From: Siderastrea siderea
Lineage: Eukaryota; Cnidaria; Anthozoa; Scleractinia; Rhizangiidae
Direction of reading: 5' to 3'
Assembly: GCA_964030785.1 (NCBI GenBank)
Contig: OZ034975.1
Location: 39,815,569-39,879,568, forward strand
DNA: 64,000 nt
The notes below the pieces were generated by a model. The model saw only the letters and a program-made list of their open reading frames with translations. It was not told where the DNA came from and ran no database searches. Positions within the stretch are counted from its first letter, which is position 1. The number at the start of each line of letters is the position of its first letter. Position numbers and translations under genes: made by a program. Of the stretch, positions 13,386 to 25,414 are shown piece by piece.

Positions 13386-15850
13386 GTTTTAATTAGCGCT
13401 AGATAAAGCGAGAACATTTCACATTCCTTTCAAATAGAAGAAACTCTTTGTTAATAGCTTTCATTTTCTTTGTTATCATCGCACAGGATGGATATTCATT
13501 TCAATTTTCAAAATACATGAATTGCCATGACAACAAAACGTACTGCAGCTAGCTAAGGTGTCGACTGTGGCTAACAGATCTGATTTACAAAGATTCTGTT
13601 CGCAAACCATTCTTTCTCCTCCTTTTCTGCAATTCCAGGGATTAGTTTATCGAAAAGATCGAAGTGTTGTCCTTATAGGCATCGAAGGCCTTGAGGCTGT
13701 CGCTTTAGCGTCGCTACCGGCACTACAGAGCGAGTCCCGTCGTCACATTTAGAAGACCAAAACATTTCAGCACGTGAAGAACGCGTACCGTAATGAAGTA
13801 AAAATGTCGGCGAATAAGCTTGACCAGCATTTCAATCTATTGGATATCTTTTGCTTGACTAGTGCAATAACCAAGAAGGTCCTTGAATAATGATTTCTTT
13901 CACAAGCTTGACTGTTTTGGTACTGCCACGCGAAGGAGAGCATAAACCGGTTAGAGTCCTGGCATTGTCTCGCACATTTCACGAGAAAAATAGCAAACAA
14001 CACCAAAATAACTAGCCAGATGTAACCGCTAATATATAGATTTAGCCAAGCCTAAAAGCGGAGCCGCGAAGGAGTAAACTGGTGGTCGTTTCTCAAAAAC
14101 AGTCCTGAAACTTTTCGGTCTGAAATACATTTCGGGGCTTTTTTTGGCTCGTTCGCTTTCGAAAAGTGTTTCTCAAAAAGCCTGAAAGTGTTCCGAATTG
14201 TCCTTCAATATTTTGGGAATCTGTTCTGTAAAACCAAGCTCGAAAGGTCGTTCTAGAGGCTGAGCACAGCTTGATTATTTTACTCACGAGCCGTCTAGCT
14301 TGGTGTTTGCAATGTTTCCATATCCTGTCATTAACTGTGAAGGCTTGTCAAATCTCCTTGGTTTATTGGCTGTTCGCTTGAATGAACTTGAAACAGTGCT
14401 CATTTACAAAAACAAAATAAAAATTATTCGACTGTTTAAATGGGTTATCTTCATCGCGTTCGGATGTTAACAAATAACATGAACTGCCACTAAATAAAAA
14501 TATTAGTCTGGTCAAAAATTTATACTGACATTTCACCGGCATTTTACTGGGATTACCCGAAATAAAGGATCTGGGGAGCTTCGAAACACTTGTAATAAAC
14601 TTATCGAAGAAATGTCGCGTAGGTTTTAGCAGCCGCGGAAAAATTCAAGCACTTTGAGGAACACACATTACTTACCGGATAAAATAGCTTTAAACTCCAA
14701 ACTGCTTCGCTTATAGTTACTTAAGTATCCTTATATTTCGTTCTCTAACTTGAGACCATCGAGATTGAAAACAAACAAACAAACACCGCCCAAACATTCT
14801 TAACTCTGTTGCATAAGTTTTGCGGCTGCAAATTGTCTGAAATTCGAGCGCTTTAAAAAATGCATCGAACTGTTTTTGGAAGCTTTTCGGGCATAATAGG
14901 TTTAAACCGACAACTGCTTCGCTTATAGTTTTTCAATTAACTGTTATATTTCGTTCGCTAACTAGAGACAACCAAGATTCAAAACAAAGAAATGCCAAAC
15001 ACGCTTTATTTAAATTGTTATTATGCCGGCATAAGTTTTGCGGATGCGAAGTAAGCCTACATGTATATAAAGTTAGGCGTTTTGAGGAATGCACAAAACT
15101 GTTTTCGGAAGCTTTTGGATAAAATAGCTTTAAACCGACAACTGCTCCGCTTAAAAGATTATTACTATTGAAAACTTCTAGGACAAGAAAATCGACAGTT
15201 GCACAAAGAGATGGACCGGACGGTGAAAATTGAAAGCAAAGCTTGTGCAGTTGTCTTGCGGCTGTGCTTAGACCTACTGTTATGAATAAACAAACACAAA
15301 ATAATGGACAGAGAAATCATTTTTGAAAAACATTTATTCGAAAACCCCTAAGTTTATACTTAAATGCAATTCACGTTACACTTCCAAAATCGTAGGTCGG
15401 TCCACGCGAGTGAAATCCGCTCAGCATGGCAAAACATTCAAGAATCTGTCACAAATCTGAGCGCGTTTTCTAATAATTATTTGAAGTCAAAAGTAAATAA
15501 CACATTTCTAATGGCATAAATCAAATTTACATTTCAAAACGTAATTTCTTTCATCGTAAATATACTCGAAATCATGTACCTTAGACTTTTTAAAAACCTC
15601 ACTTACTCGGTTGTGTTTCAGAACAGGGCAAACTCTCCGCCGTGAAGAAAACAAAGCGATGAAGTCCTTTGAATGCAGCTTTCGTAACTTGAACTTTTCG
15701 CCTTCTACCAGTATTCTTTTGAACTTTTTCTTTCCATTTATATATATTAGATGGTTTTTTGTCAAGTATAAAACTTCAGTACTCTCGCACAATCGTTAAA
15801 TGCTAAAGAAGCTTAAGCTTTTAAAGAAACCTCTTTTTCAAAAGCGACGA
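13386..15850. other. Intron-like sequence, no gene seen
   Basis: AT-rich DNA. Several copies of a motif resembling CGACAACTGCTTCGCTTATAGTT recur near 14700, 14910 and 15140, suggesting an old dispersed repeat. No convincing coding exon. Confidence 0.4.
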
Positions 15851-15854
15851 TGGT

Positions 15855-16045
15855 CATGCGATTTCCCGCCAAGAAAAATGCCGGTTGCCCTAAAGCACCG
15901 TGCGATTTCCCGCCAAGAAAAGATGGCATTCTCTGCCCCCGTCGGGTTGTCTTGGGACTCCCCTCCCCCTCCCACAGAGTGTGCGGACGGACGGAGGTAC
16001 GGATGTACGGACGGACGGATGGACGGATGGACGGTCACGTGACTA
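15855..16045. repeat. Repeat patch with GGAC/GGAT tetranucleotides
   Basis: GCGATTTCCCGCCAAGAAAA occurs twice (about 15859 and 15902). It is followed by a run of CGGACGGA, GTACGGA and GGATGGAC units (about 15979-16033). The frames through it on both strands are repeat-driven. Confidence 0.6.
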
Positions 16046-17978
16046 TTACGTCACAACCAAAATTTTTCGGATTGATAGGTTACCATATTTCCTTAGCAAT
16101 GGAGCTCCGCTGGCGGGCTTTGCCCGCAGGCTCCGCTATTAGTTTTTTAAGGCCAAAAAAGTGAATGAAGGCCCAAACTGGCCGTATTGGCGCGGATGTA
16201 GCCGGATTTCAATTCACTGTGAAAAAATCCTGATTTTAGATGGCATAGAAAATGGCGGATTTCTCACTCGATGCGCGCCAAGCACTGTGGGTGACTAGGA
16301 TCCTTTAAAATTAGGCAGAGCTGCGTGGTACGTTGTTACGAAAGGCAGAATTTTTTCCACACTTTCTCTCCTTGTTGAAGTGCCTTTGTTTCATTTGACT
16401 TCGGATGTTATTCTTTTCTCTTTCTGAAAGCTCTGATTCTATTTTGAACCCTGGCCAAAGTGCCAGCTGTCACTGGCAGCTGACTGCTATTTTGAACCCT
16501 GAGTGTGTTAGAAGTGCAAACAAATTCACTCATCCACTCATTTGAGACAAGACATTAGCCTCTAGGTACAGCTGTAGAGCAAGATTTACCCTTGTACATG
16601 TCTGATTGCATAGGTAAACTTCATTTTACCTCACAACAGAGTAAATTTCGCATCTGGATGACCACAAAATTATCTGCAAAGTACTCATCTAGTGGACAAG
16701 AGGAATACAATCTTCCATGGAAGAAGACTTTTTCCCTAACTGCTCAATTCCTAGAAAACTGGTAGAGATTACTAAATTACTAGGAATATGAGGCACCTGT
16801 TAGAAGTCTTCTGGAAAACCACAGTGGTTCACAAAGTTAATAGCCAAATGTTTTCAAGTTAAATGATAATTAGATGTAGCGAGACGTATCTTTTAGGAAA
16901 CAAGAGTTATGTCAATGAGTGGTGATCCATGGATTGACAGATTTTTGAGAATAATCCCATGAACTTCCATGTGAGCAGCTTTTCAACATTACAGTAACCT
17001 GGTACTAATTAATAGATAAAACTTGTTTCCTGCATAATACAGATAATTTTATCATTTTTGATAATTCTAAAGCAAAATTACACACATATTTTAGCAACCA
17101 ACCTAGAAATTTAACACAAATTTCTTGGGTTTAAGGCACAAAAATGGCTGGTTCATAGCACATCATACAGTACTAGCGTACAATTGTACACGTAGCTGGG
17201 AAATACAGTACACCAACAACAACAACAACTACAACAACAAGAAGGAAAAAGACTTGAGAGTCTTAAGAAATGACAGAGAGCCAAAATTTTTTCTGCCCGG
17301 CCTGACTTAACTCAGTCAATAACTATTTTTTAATTACCATGCCACCTTTATAATGCCTAATTTCATTGGAAGATTTTTAAAAGGAAAGTTAAAGTGCACT
17401 TGTGCGCTAAATGCATGAACCAATGACATGTGTAGGGCAGGACAGCTTTTTCTGGACCAGCTTACGTCAACCCGTCCGGCCCTACGCACATCAATTCACC
17501 AATGCATTTTCAATATACAGGACTGCACAAGTGGGACCATACCGTGGTTCAATAATTGAAATATTTTTTTCTGTCCTGTTTTAATACGGTTTGTCCTGAG
17601 GGAAAATTAATGTACATAAGTAAGACCTTTGTTTTATTTCACGCGAGTTTTCAATTAGTTTACAATGTGGGTTGCAAGAATATACACATAAATTTTATGC
17701 ATCTTTAAGAAACGCCATTTTATGGCTCAATTTGGGCATCAAGCAGACAACGGAACTTCATGACTCAATATTTCTTTTAAAAAAGTGAACACAAACCAGA
17801 CAATTAAACATTTTTAAATAATACAATGTCGGTTCTTAGCTGCAGGCCCTAGCTCTAATTAATGAGCTTTGTAATTAGGAAACTAAATTACTGTATTAAG
17901 TGTGGGTGTACCAGCATTTCTTGCTCAAACATATAAATTATTTTTAACTTGCTCAAATCAAAACCTCATACCACTCAC

Positions 17979-18217
17979 ATTGCACAGTAATGAAGGTCTC
18001 TTTAGTTGCGGGACTTCCAACACATTATCAGCTGTACATCTGTAGCCTCCTTTGTCCTGTCTACTGATTTTTAAAGGAAAGGTGACATTACTGTTATCAG
18101 AGAGTCTTGTCCAGGTGATGGTTGGTGTCGGATTACCACTTGCACTACAGAACAGAATAACACTATCTGTCTCATTTACTGTTTGGTTTCCAGAGATGTG
18201 ATCAATGTGAGGCGGAA
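17979..18217 (-). pseudogene. I-set Ig domain exon with a one-base frame break
   Basis: Minus-strand exon bounded by acceptor TTTTCCAG at 18218 and donor GTGAGT at 17978. The first three quarters read as an I-set domain: PPHIDHISGNQTVNETDS, Cys in LFCSASGNP, Trp in ITWTRL, and GGYRCTADN. After the F-strand Cys the typical G strand (ending FITVQC) is present but in another frame. The exon is 239 nt, whereas its paralogue is 243 and both V-type copies 390, all multiples of three. A single-base loss near 18010-18025 accounts for both facts. It may be a genuine mutation or an assembly indel. Confidence 0.8.
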
Positions 18218-18274
18218 CTGGAAAATGAAGCAAAAGAATAAAAAGAGATGTTGAAAGTTGGTTTAGTTGGTTTA

Positions 18275-21273
18275 CAGTACAGCCCAAAAATAATGCACGT
18301 TCAAGAACTTCTTTTTGCGTCCGCAAGCAGACAACTTCTTGCGGCTACTTGCGCTTGAATACTGCAAGCTGCAAGAACTTCTTTGCGGTCAGAAGTTAAA
18401 ACCGCAAGAACTTTTTTGTGGTAAAATGTCCAGACCGCAAGAACTTCTTTGCGCTTCTTTGCACTAACTTCATACAATGTGGAGATGGTAAAAAAAAGGC
18501 CCACAGCAAGACGCAATACGCTGCTTTTTAGCGCAAGGTATGGTCGAGTTTCGTTAACTTACGGTAAATAAATATTACAGCAACAAATACTTAAGTTTGG
18601 AGGAATAAAATTAGAGTGGATGTTGAAGTTTTCCTCTTTACCTCATTGAAAACGAAAGGTCTTCTTCAAGACTTTCGATTTTGAATTCGGTTGCGGCCAT
18701 CTCATTAGGGAACTCAAGCAAACACGACGGCGACGGCTGAAGAGAACGTCACAAAACAAAAGGTTTAATTAGCAAAACAATGACTCTGCATGTTCGATAC
18801 AGATTTTTGTACATTTCTTTGCTGTCCTCTGCAAAACAACAATGTGAAATGACCAAATTCAAAGTTTTATGTAGAACGTGAATACACGACAGTGAGTGAG
18901 TCAGCTCCCGGATTGAACGAGTTGAAACTATCGCGAAAAAGTTTCAAATATTTGGAAGTCATTTTTAAAGTGACGTTTTCCTTGGCGTTGCCGTCCTGGT
19001 TGCTTAAGTTCCCTATTGATTAATGATAAGCGGCGAGCGACTCAAAATCTATTGCAATCAGCGCGGGAATCGTTTGTTTATTTAGTCACTCCGTAAAATT
19101 CTTTCGATTTACAATTGTTTTTATTCGATAAAGAGTTCACTGAGTTTGACATTGGGTCGAATTCAATGTTATTTTATTGTCTTTAATTTTTAATGGCCAT
19201 GAAGAAACGAAACACGTGTGTCCCGGAGTCCCAGACATGCGGCACGCTTAAGCGCTTAAGCGGAACGAAAGTAACTTGATGAATGAAATAATTTTGGTTT
19301 GGCTTCTTCTTTATTCATCTTTTTTGGCAAAGCTGAGAGAAAGACAAATATTTGCTGAGTAACACCACCTTTCAAAATTCTCAGTCTGCAAAAGCGACAC
19401 GTACACATCATGGAAATGCATCACAAAAGCGTGACCTTTGCGTGTCGAGTTTTTTGACACTTTATGCAAATTCAAGGTGACACGATGACACGGTTTTTCT
19501 TTTACTGTTTATCGTCGCCACTGCATGTTGTCTTTTAAAAAGATTTCACTCGATATATATATCTTATTAGACGGTTTAGTGTGTAGTATCGTGGGATATT
19601 TTTACGAGTCGCGCCGTATTTTGGCGAGCCCGTAGGGCGAGTCAAAATACAAGAGACGAGTAAAAATATCCCACGATACTACACACCAAACCATCTAATA
19701 AGGGATTTATTATTCAACTTAGCTACAAAATGGAAAAGTGGTTTATAAACTGTCTGAGTTGCGTGACAAACTGACGTGACTTCTGAGCAGCGAGTAAGCG
19801 CGCCAGCGGAGTCAGGTTTCGCACGCTTAACGTGAGGTTGTTGTTGATTGGTCAAAAACGAAAACTTGTCAAACCTGTCAATCGAGGCTGTCAATCGAGC
19901 GAAGCGTCGGGATTTTATTTCAAACTTGCAAGGAAAACAAAGATGGAACAAGGCAAAACTGAATTATTTTCGGGTTTACAGTTAGATGAACAACAATGTT
20001 CTTGGCCACCGAGTAAAACTACGAAAAGAAAGAACTTGACAGAACAAACAGAACTCGAAAGTCAAGTCAAACAAAGTTAAACAGCACTTTAAGCTCAGTC
20101 ATCTTCGTCCGAATCACTAACCACGGGTCATTTTGGAGGAGATAGCGGTGGAGATTACTGACCGACAACAATTGTGCATTTGCTGAAGACAGCTCCTGAG
20201 AAAAGATGGGTTCCGTTTCCTGACTTTGACAAACAAATGACATAAAAGATTGTTAAGTTCCTCGGTGGGAATTTCTTCAATGGCCCTTGTTTCTTTAACG
20301 GACTTGAGGTCAGTTTTTGTCTTTTCTGTTGTATTTTTTAAAATACGTTTCGATTTTCTTCAATAAATAAAGAAATTTCACTGTCGTCTAGGTCATTGCT
20401 TGTCTCTAGGATCTCGTTTTCGTTAAAAACCTCAAATTTGGTAAGCATTCATTGTTTTCTTCCGGAAAAACGAGCGTTTCGGCCATTTTTTCATCTCTCA
20501 CCTGTAAGCCTAAAGCCTGACGTGGCATTTGTAGAAAACCTGTCAAACCGGTCTTCTGGAGTACAAATACCGTGGGATATTTGTACTCGTTTTGGGTGTT
20601 ATTTGTACTCTACTGAATGCAGTTGAATAATAAATATTGGTATTTTCCATGAAATAACAGGAATGCACGAGGCAAATTCAAAAGATTCCATTGTTGATCA
20701 ACTTTTTGCATGCATGTTCGTATCACAGGTGTTATTATTCTCGGCGACTGTCAATGAACTTCAATCCAAACAGAGTAGATTGAAGGGTCCAGAAAAAGCC
20801 GTTCGCTCTCGCAGACAACATCCTAGTTTCCTTGATTAGCGTCTCTTTGAATATATTTAAGATATTTTGCTGCAAAAGCTTTTTGTATGTTAGTTATAAT
20901 TATTATTATTATTGTTCAATACGTATTCGAAGAGTGCTAGAGCAAACGAATTCGAAAAACATCACGCATCATCTGCTTAACAACGGGAGTCTTCGTAGAT
21001 TTCCTTTAAGATATGAAAACAAATCGCTACATTCGCGTTGGATCATTACACATAGACAGCGGTACTTCTTGCGGCTTCTTGCGGTTTGCGGTAAGATTCG
21101 TAGCTTCTTGCGTCTTCTTGCGGCTAGATTTTCAACTTCTTGCGTTTCGAATGTTCTTGCGGATAAACCGCAAAAACATAGCATTTTCATTTCTTGCGCC
21201 GGCTTGCGAGTTCTTGCGGCGCAAGAACTTCTTGCGCCACTTCTTGTGCATACATTAGTTTTGGGCTGTACTG
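18275..21273. mobile_element. 3.0-kb TA-flanked DNA element with CGCAAGAA arrays
   Basis: Termini are CAGTACAGCCCAAAA at 18275 and the inverse ending at 21273, flanked by TA on both sides (18273-18274 and 21274-21275). Next to each terminus lies a cluster of CGCAAGAA/TTCTTGCG repeats: about 18300-18460 at the left and the more numerous 21060-21245 at the right. Such subterminal clusters are typical transposase-binding arrays (family knowledge). TA duplication fits Tc1/mariner-type insertion, but the size and the arrays are unusual for that group. No transposase frame is visible inside, so it is non-autonomous. Confidence 0.75.
19560..20635. repeat. Nested palindrome and inverted-repeat block
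   Basis: 19560-19702 is a near-perfect palindrome centred on ACGAGTCGCGCCGTATTTTGGCGAGC, with arms containing GTAGTATCGTGGGATATTTTTAC. Immediately after it, ATTTATTATTCAACT (19705-19719) is matched inversely by AGTTGAATAATAAAT at 20621-20635. A related GTGGGATATTTGTACTC lies just inside the right end. This looks like a second element inserted inside the 18275-21273 element. Flanking duplications were not resolved. Confidence 0.55.
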
Positions 21274-21275
21274 TA

Positions 21276-23549
21276 GGTCAAGTTTGAGCTTTTCTTTTTT
21301 TTTTTTAATTACTTTTTCTTCTATTCACTTTTTCCTTCCTTTTCTTTTTTCACAGGAGCACTTCTCTATACTTACATGTACAAAACAAGAAAGCCCTGGG
21401 CACATTACAGCCAACTGTTGTGCCCCACATGATCCCAAGGGTAAAAAAGTTAATTAGCCTCACTCAAAATATCAGCCTCTACGGTGTCATACAGTGTTCT
21501 CAGTTGAACCCATCACGGGTGTCACTAGTAATTGTTATGGCTGTAAGAGCACTTCAGTAGATCAGTTTGTTCACCACATACAAATAAAAAAGAATGATTT
21601 TTGGAGCAAATGCACTGCACCTTTCTCCAATTTTAGTTGTTGAGTTAGCCCGCCCATAGAACAACCAAATAACCAATTTGTTTGAACGGTTTCACTCGCA
21701 ACGTTCCAACATAATAGCCGCCATATTGAATTCGCAATAACTGCGCCCAGATCTCTTGCAAACGTCGTCCTTCCACGTGTTTCAAAACATGGCAGCCAGC
21801 GTCGCAGACAGTCCACGCTGCCAGTGTGATTCCAGGTTAATATTTCAGTTAAGATAACTGAATTTTTTTTGTTTGGTGAGCAACATGGATTTTTAACCAT
21901 TTTCCTGGTTCAAAGCCACGTGAACAGATTAGAAAATGTGCCAAAAAAAATATGACAAACAGTGGTCCTGTTGAGTGACACACAGAAATAGTGTTCTGTG
22001 GACTTGCTATGCACAATGTTTAAAGTTTGGTTTGCAAACTAGTACCCATGTTGGGGCAGCCTTTAATACGTAGAAAGATGTGACGTTAATACCCCACGTA
22101 CTGAGATCAATTGTCGTGTGCTTAGAGAGATGTTGGCTCGGTTAATTTTCAAGTTATTTTTCGTTTGCTTCTTTATATTAAGGTTTAACATCGACTCAAA
22201 TGTGCTTCAGAAAATAAGTAAATAAATATATAATTGTATGTGCATGCATATGGGTACACTCACCCGCCCGGACAATCATACTTCACTAACTTATTGCTGG
22301 CAGGCTTCGCAGCAGACTGATTCAGGCTGCGTCCGTGACCAGCCTGGGTTGCCTGTGCCCGAAGCCAGAATCGTTTGAGATCTTTTGGATGCACAGTGTA
22401 AATATGCATGCGGATATGTCAGTACATTTGTTTTTCACCAAATTTGCGTCAATTTGTAGCCCTTAAATCGAGGCTGTTGTCGAGCACTCGACCGTCTTGA
22501 AATAAAGTGGGATGTGTTAAACTTATACTGGTCAGAGAAATCCTGTTTCGCCTGTTGGCGACGGGGAGTTTGAAAGCAAGTGAAGGTAAATTCCCTTGAA
22601 TTGCAGCCGATACGTACATTTCTCACAATATTTCAAGCAATTCCTGGAACTCTGCAGTATTATTAAGATTGCTGTTTTATCGAGGATTCATTTTGTTGTA
22701 TTTACAGGGACCATGCGAGGGGTGGGCTCAGGGGGCTTTAGCCCCCCACTTTTTGGTGCCAAAAAAATAAATAAAAATAAAATAAATAAAATTAACAAAG
22801 TTGGAAAATTCATTAGCCAGTGATTAGTTTCAGGGTAAAGCAATACTTGGTTCTCCCCAGTTAGATGTAATTTTCATATGGACCAAACAGTAACGGAATA
22901 GAAACGGAATACTCCGCCCACAAAAGTTCAAATCGCCTTGCTCCCATTCAGCTTGTTTAGTTGAAACTCACGTGCGCTTTAAGGAACTGTACCTTGAAGA
23001 AATGAAATAAAGACGTGATATCGCAGTAATGGTAGTTTCATTTGTATTTCCGCAGTTCGCATCATTTTCATTTTTGGTATCTTGAAGAGTTTGAACCTGC
23101 TCAGATTTTAATTGCAATCAACTGAAGTTGACATTCTCGCTATCTTTTGGCCTCTAACTCTCATTCACTCCCTTCTGCTCTTAAAGAATATGAATTTTTG
23201 TCGACTCTCGTATTTGTCTGGCCCGGCATCATGAACTGCAGTCTGTCTCCAGATAGGATTATCGGCAACAGCGTGCTTTGATCTTTGCTGATTATCAACG
23301 TCACTTCTTCAAGCTTCTCTATACGCATGTAAACTTTGCAACTAGGATAGTAGGAAAAAGTTTTGCCGAATGATCTCTGTCGCTCCTAACGATGAGAAAT
23401 AAGGCATTCATGCAGCAGTCAGGACATACCGACACACTGGTGAAATATATAGTTCATGATACTCAGCTCAGCTTTCTCAGATGGCCTTATTCTGTAATAT
23501 GACGACAGGTTTGCTTGTACAAGTCTCAGTCTCCCCTTGTTTTTTTTCC
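21276..23549. other. Intron-like sequence, no gene seen
   Basis: No Ig exon, RNA gene or intact element was recognised. A short GC-rich patch near 22720-22760 (GGGGGCTTTAGCCCCC) resembles the dispersed repeats elsewhere in the window. Confidence 0.4.
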
Positions 23550-23611
23550 CGCTCTTTCGCTCGCTTTATTTTTCGCTCGCGCTCCACTATCTGAACGCTT
23601 GGAACAGGCTA
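23550..23611. mobile_element. Half copy of the 34.8-kb foldback MITE
   Basis: CGCTCTTTCGCTCGC through CTCCACTATCTGAACGC to GGAACAGGCTA matches the right arm of the 122-bp foldback element at 34820-34941 with a few differences. The left arm is missing, so this is a truncated copy. Confidence 0.7.
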
Positions 23612-25024
23612 TAAGAAAAATGCTTTTGAGTTTGAGATCTAAAATGCGAATACGTCAAGATTTGCACCTTGCTGGATATGACTTAAAATGTGGGTAGAGA
23701 TGAAAGAACAGGCTCAGGCGCATTTATTTCGGAACTATCCTGGCTACTCCTGTTCCGGTTTAGGAATAACAGATATTTCCTGAGAACACTGAATCCCTAA
23801 AAGAACGCGATTTTTTTCTATTCTGATAAACCAAAACATTCCGACAGCATTCCGTTCATTTTGTTATCGTTAATACATTACTGAGGGAAGGGAATAGTGT
23901 CCATACTGAGAAAACACTAACTTTATATTGTCTTCTATTCTGGATTAGACCACCAAAACGTACCCTAAGTATCAACATTATTAATCGCTGGTTAGTTCGA
24001 AGAGTTTGATACCCTTAGTTTAGCTTTGATCCTTTACTAATGGGTGTATATACTTCAATTAATTTAATATAGTACACAGTCCATGTGTTTCCATGTTCCA
24101 ATTTAAACTGCGCATCTTCTATATGATGGGTATAAAGTGACAACTTAAACACACTTGGCCGCCCTAGATGCATTGATAGTCACTAAAAAGAAAAAATTCG
24201 CGTGACACTGTCACCCCCCCCCCCCCCCCATACCCCGACCGAGTTAGCGCCCCACTTTAAAATAGGCTGCGCGGTCCCTGATTTATTTCATTGAGTCAAT
24301 CAATTCAGAAAGAAAACAAGCAATTTTAACATTGGAACCCTAAAGAACACTCAACTGTCGATAAAATGGAATGTAGAAAACTTATAGCAAAGAAATTCTG
24401 TTTTGTGTAGAAAGCCACATTTTTGTGAAGGGGGTGAAAAGTTTGAAGCAAAGTGAAGAAAACGTTTGCACGATAAAGCGAGGATTGATCATGAGGTAAC
24501 GTAGTTCTTATATGAGTTGATGCTTTTTTAAGCGAAGCAGTTCTCATCTGAGTAAAATATTTGCCTAAAAATAACTGTTGTACTTTTTTCTCCATTCTTC
24601 CATTCCAGATTTTGGGGAAACACGTACTCGTCACATACATTGTGTATGTGTCACGGATGCATCACTGACGTCCGTCACGGGTACTTGACCATCAGGCGTT
24701 TCACCAGCGATCAAGATTTTTGTTTTTGAGGCCATCTGATGTCTTTATAAAAAAATTACTTTTGGCCGTTAAACCACTTTTCTTATGCATGCGCTTTACC
24801 CATGCAGCACTTCACTTTCCAATGGAAACCACCAGTGATAGTCTTATTCATAGTGACTTAACGAATATATTGTTCCGTAACAGTATGAAGTTAGAAAATG
24901 GAAAATCTCAACATGTGAAAACCATCTTGCACCGGAGTGAAATCACACCATTAGAATATCATGACACCTACAAACGAATAATGATGTTGACAAGGTTATC
25001 GATCATATTAATAAAAAAGCTTAC

Positions 25025-25414
25025 CAACAACATTCACTTGGATTTTGCTTCTCCACACTTTGCCCGCAGATCCCTCAGTTGTAGCCAGTACACAGACGTA
25101 TCTGCCATTTTCATTAGCAGTCACATTCAAGATAACCAAAGTGACTCTTTGGTTGGGAATCCAGCTGATGTCGAATCTTTCTTTAAAACCGTCAAGTACC
25201 CCATGTTGTCCTGATGGTAGAGCTTCAGCGATGGCGACATGGTTTAATTTTAAAGTCAAGGTTGTTAAGCTTAAATCTGGCGTCAGACTGAAGTTCCAGC
25301 TCAGTGTTGCATTGATCTTTCCTTCCAGGAACTGTGTGCTGTTTGTGTGATGCACGTTCACATCTACTATTGTCTCAACCGGAAGAGGTTCATACCAAGT
25401 GATGCTTCCACCAT
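25025..25414 (-). CDS. N-terminal V-type Ig domain exon (left gene copy)
   Basis: A 390-nt minus-strand exon, acceptor TGACTTTCAG at 25415, donor GTAAGC at 25024. The translation begins DGGSITWYEP. It contains LSWNFSLTPDLS, GFKERFDISWIPNQRV and the ending TANENGRYVCVLATTEG then a G strand IQVNVVG. The N-x-G-x-Y-x-C pattern marks the F strand; the usual B-strand Cys is replaced by the T-L-S-W stretch, so the canonical disulphide appears absent. It is the most upstream exon seen of the minus-strand gene. Signal peptide exon not identified. A 96%-identical inverted copy lies at 48489-48878. A role in self/non-self recognition is possible but is inference. Confidence 0.82.

Noticed and set aside
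20832..21287. 151-codon frame rich in Leu, Arg and Phe
   Set aside because: Runs through the TTCTTGCG subterminal array, repeat-driven.
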